Below the pieces are notes generated by a model, which was not told where the DNA came from, did no database searches, and saw only the letters and a list, made by a program, of their open reading frames with translations. A program made the translations under genes and the position numbers. 8,539 bases of DNA from Acidobacteriota bacterium (GTDB taxonomy: Bacteria; Acidobacteriota; Polarisedimenticolia; J045): assembly GCA_024276295.1 (NCBI GenBank), contig JAJRXN010000072.1, positions 1-8,539 on the forward strand, written 5' to 3'. Shown piece after piece: positions 8,401 to 8,539 of the stretch (positions within the stretch are counted from its first letter, which is position 1; each line of letters begins with the position of its first letter).

Positions 8401-8539
8401 CGCGACCCGGACCCGCTGGCCAAGACCGCGGCCGACGTGATGACCGCTCGTCCGGTGACGCTTCCCGAAACGGCGCTCGCCTCGAAGGCGCTGGCCTTGA
8501 TGGAGGAGCGCAAGATCACGATGATTCCGGTCGTCGACG
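8401..8539 (+). pseudogene. kdsD: Second CBS domain of kdsD, beyond the stop, cut by window edge
   Basis: Forty-six codons continue in the kdsD frame and match the start of its second CBS domain: TAADVMTARPVTLPETA, then ALALMEERKITMIPVVD. In intact KdsD this follows directly after the DGDLRRLL end of the first CBS domain, so this is not a separate gene. It has G/C-ending codons like its neighbours and no good ribosome site for an independent start. It runs off the right edge. Confidence 0.85.

Overview
This is a GC-rich stretch of chromosome with strongly G/C-ending codons and tightly packed genes. It encodes most of the pathway to CMP-KDO, the activated inner-core sugar of lipopolysaccharide, so the source is almost certainly a Gram-negative (LPS-making) bacterium. 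The high GC, the Cys-type (metal-dependent) KdsA and the long PepT-like peptidase would suit an acidobacterial, myxobacterial or similar deep-branching lineage. That placement is inference. No phage, transposon, CRISPR array, tRNA or rRNA is visible.

Layout. (1) 1-172 has no confident gene but holds two copies of a 28-base hairpin-forming repeat. (2) 173-646, minus: hotdog-fold (4HBT) acyl-CoA thioesterase. (3) 647-795: divergent promoter region. (4) 796-2367, plus: PepT-like M20 metallopeptidase, about 110 residues longer than usual, with Glu where the last metal-binding His is expected. (5) 2390-4254, minus: a two-gene ABC exporter (ATPase then ABC-2 permease, ATGA overlap), convergent with the peptidase. 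The ATPase carries an in-frame TAG at codon 51, just before Walker A. (6) 4255-4401: divergent region with a very good sigma70-type promoter reading right. (7) 4402-8539, plus: operon kdsB-pyrG-kdsA-kdsD, every junction an ATGA overlap. kdsD has an in-frame TAA between its two CBS domains, and the second CBS domain continues in the same frame to the window edge.

How the genes work together. KdsD makes arabinose 5-phosphate, KdsA condenses it with PEP to KDO 8-phosphate, and KdsB joins KDO to CMP using CTP, which PyrG makes. The KDO 8-phosphate phosphatase (KdsC) is not in the window and could lie just downstream. The ABC exporter is divergent from the operon and its cargo cannot be told from sequence.

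The most unusual signal is the pair of in-frame stops. Two conserved genes on opposite strands are each broken by one stop (TAG, TAA) with perfect family homology on both sides and no frameshift. All confidently placed gene ends use TGA. Sequencing or DNA-damage error (both fit G-to-T changes at Glu codons), true nonsense mutations, or readthrough/recoding are all possible. Error or mutation is the conservative reading. I see no complete, clearly undescribed system here.
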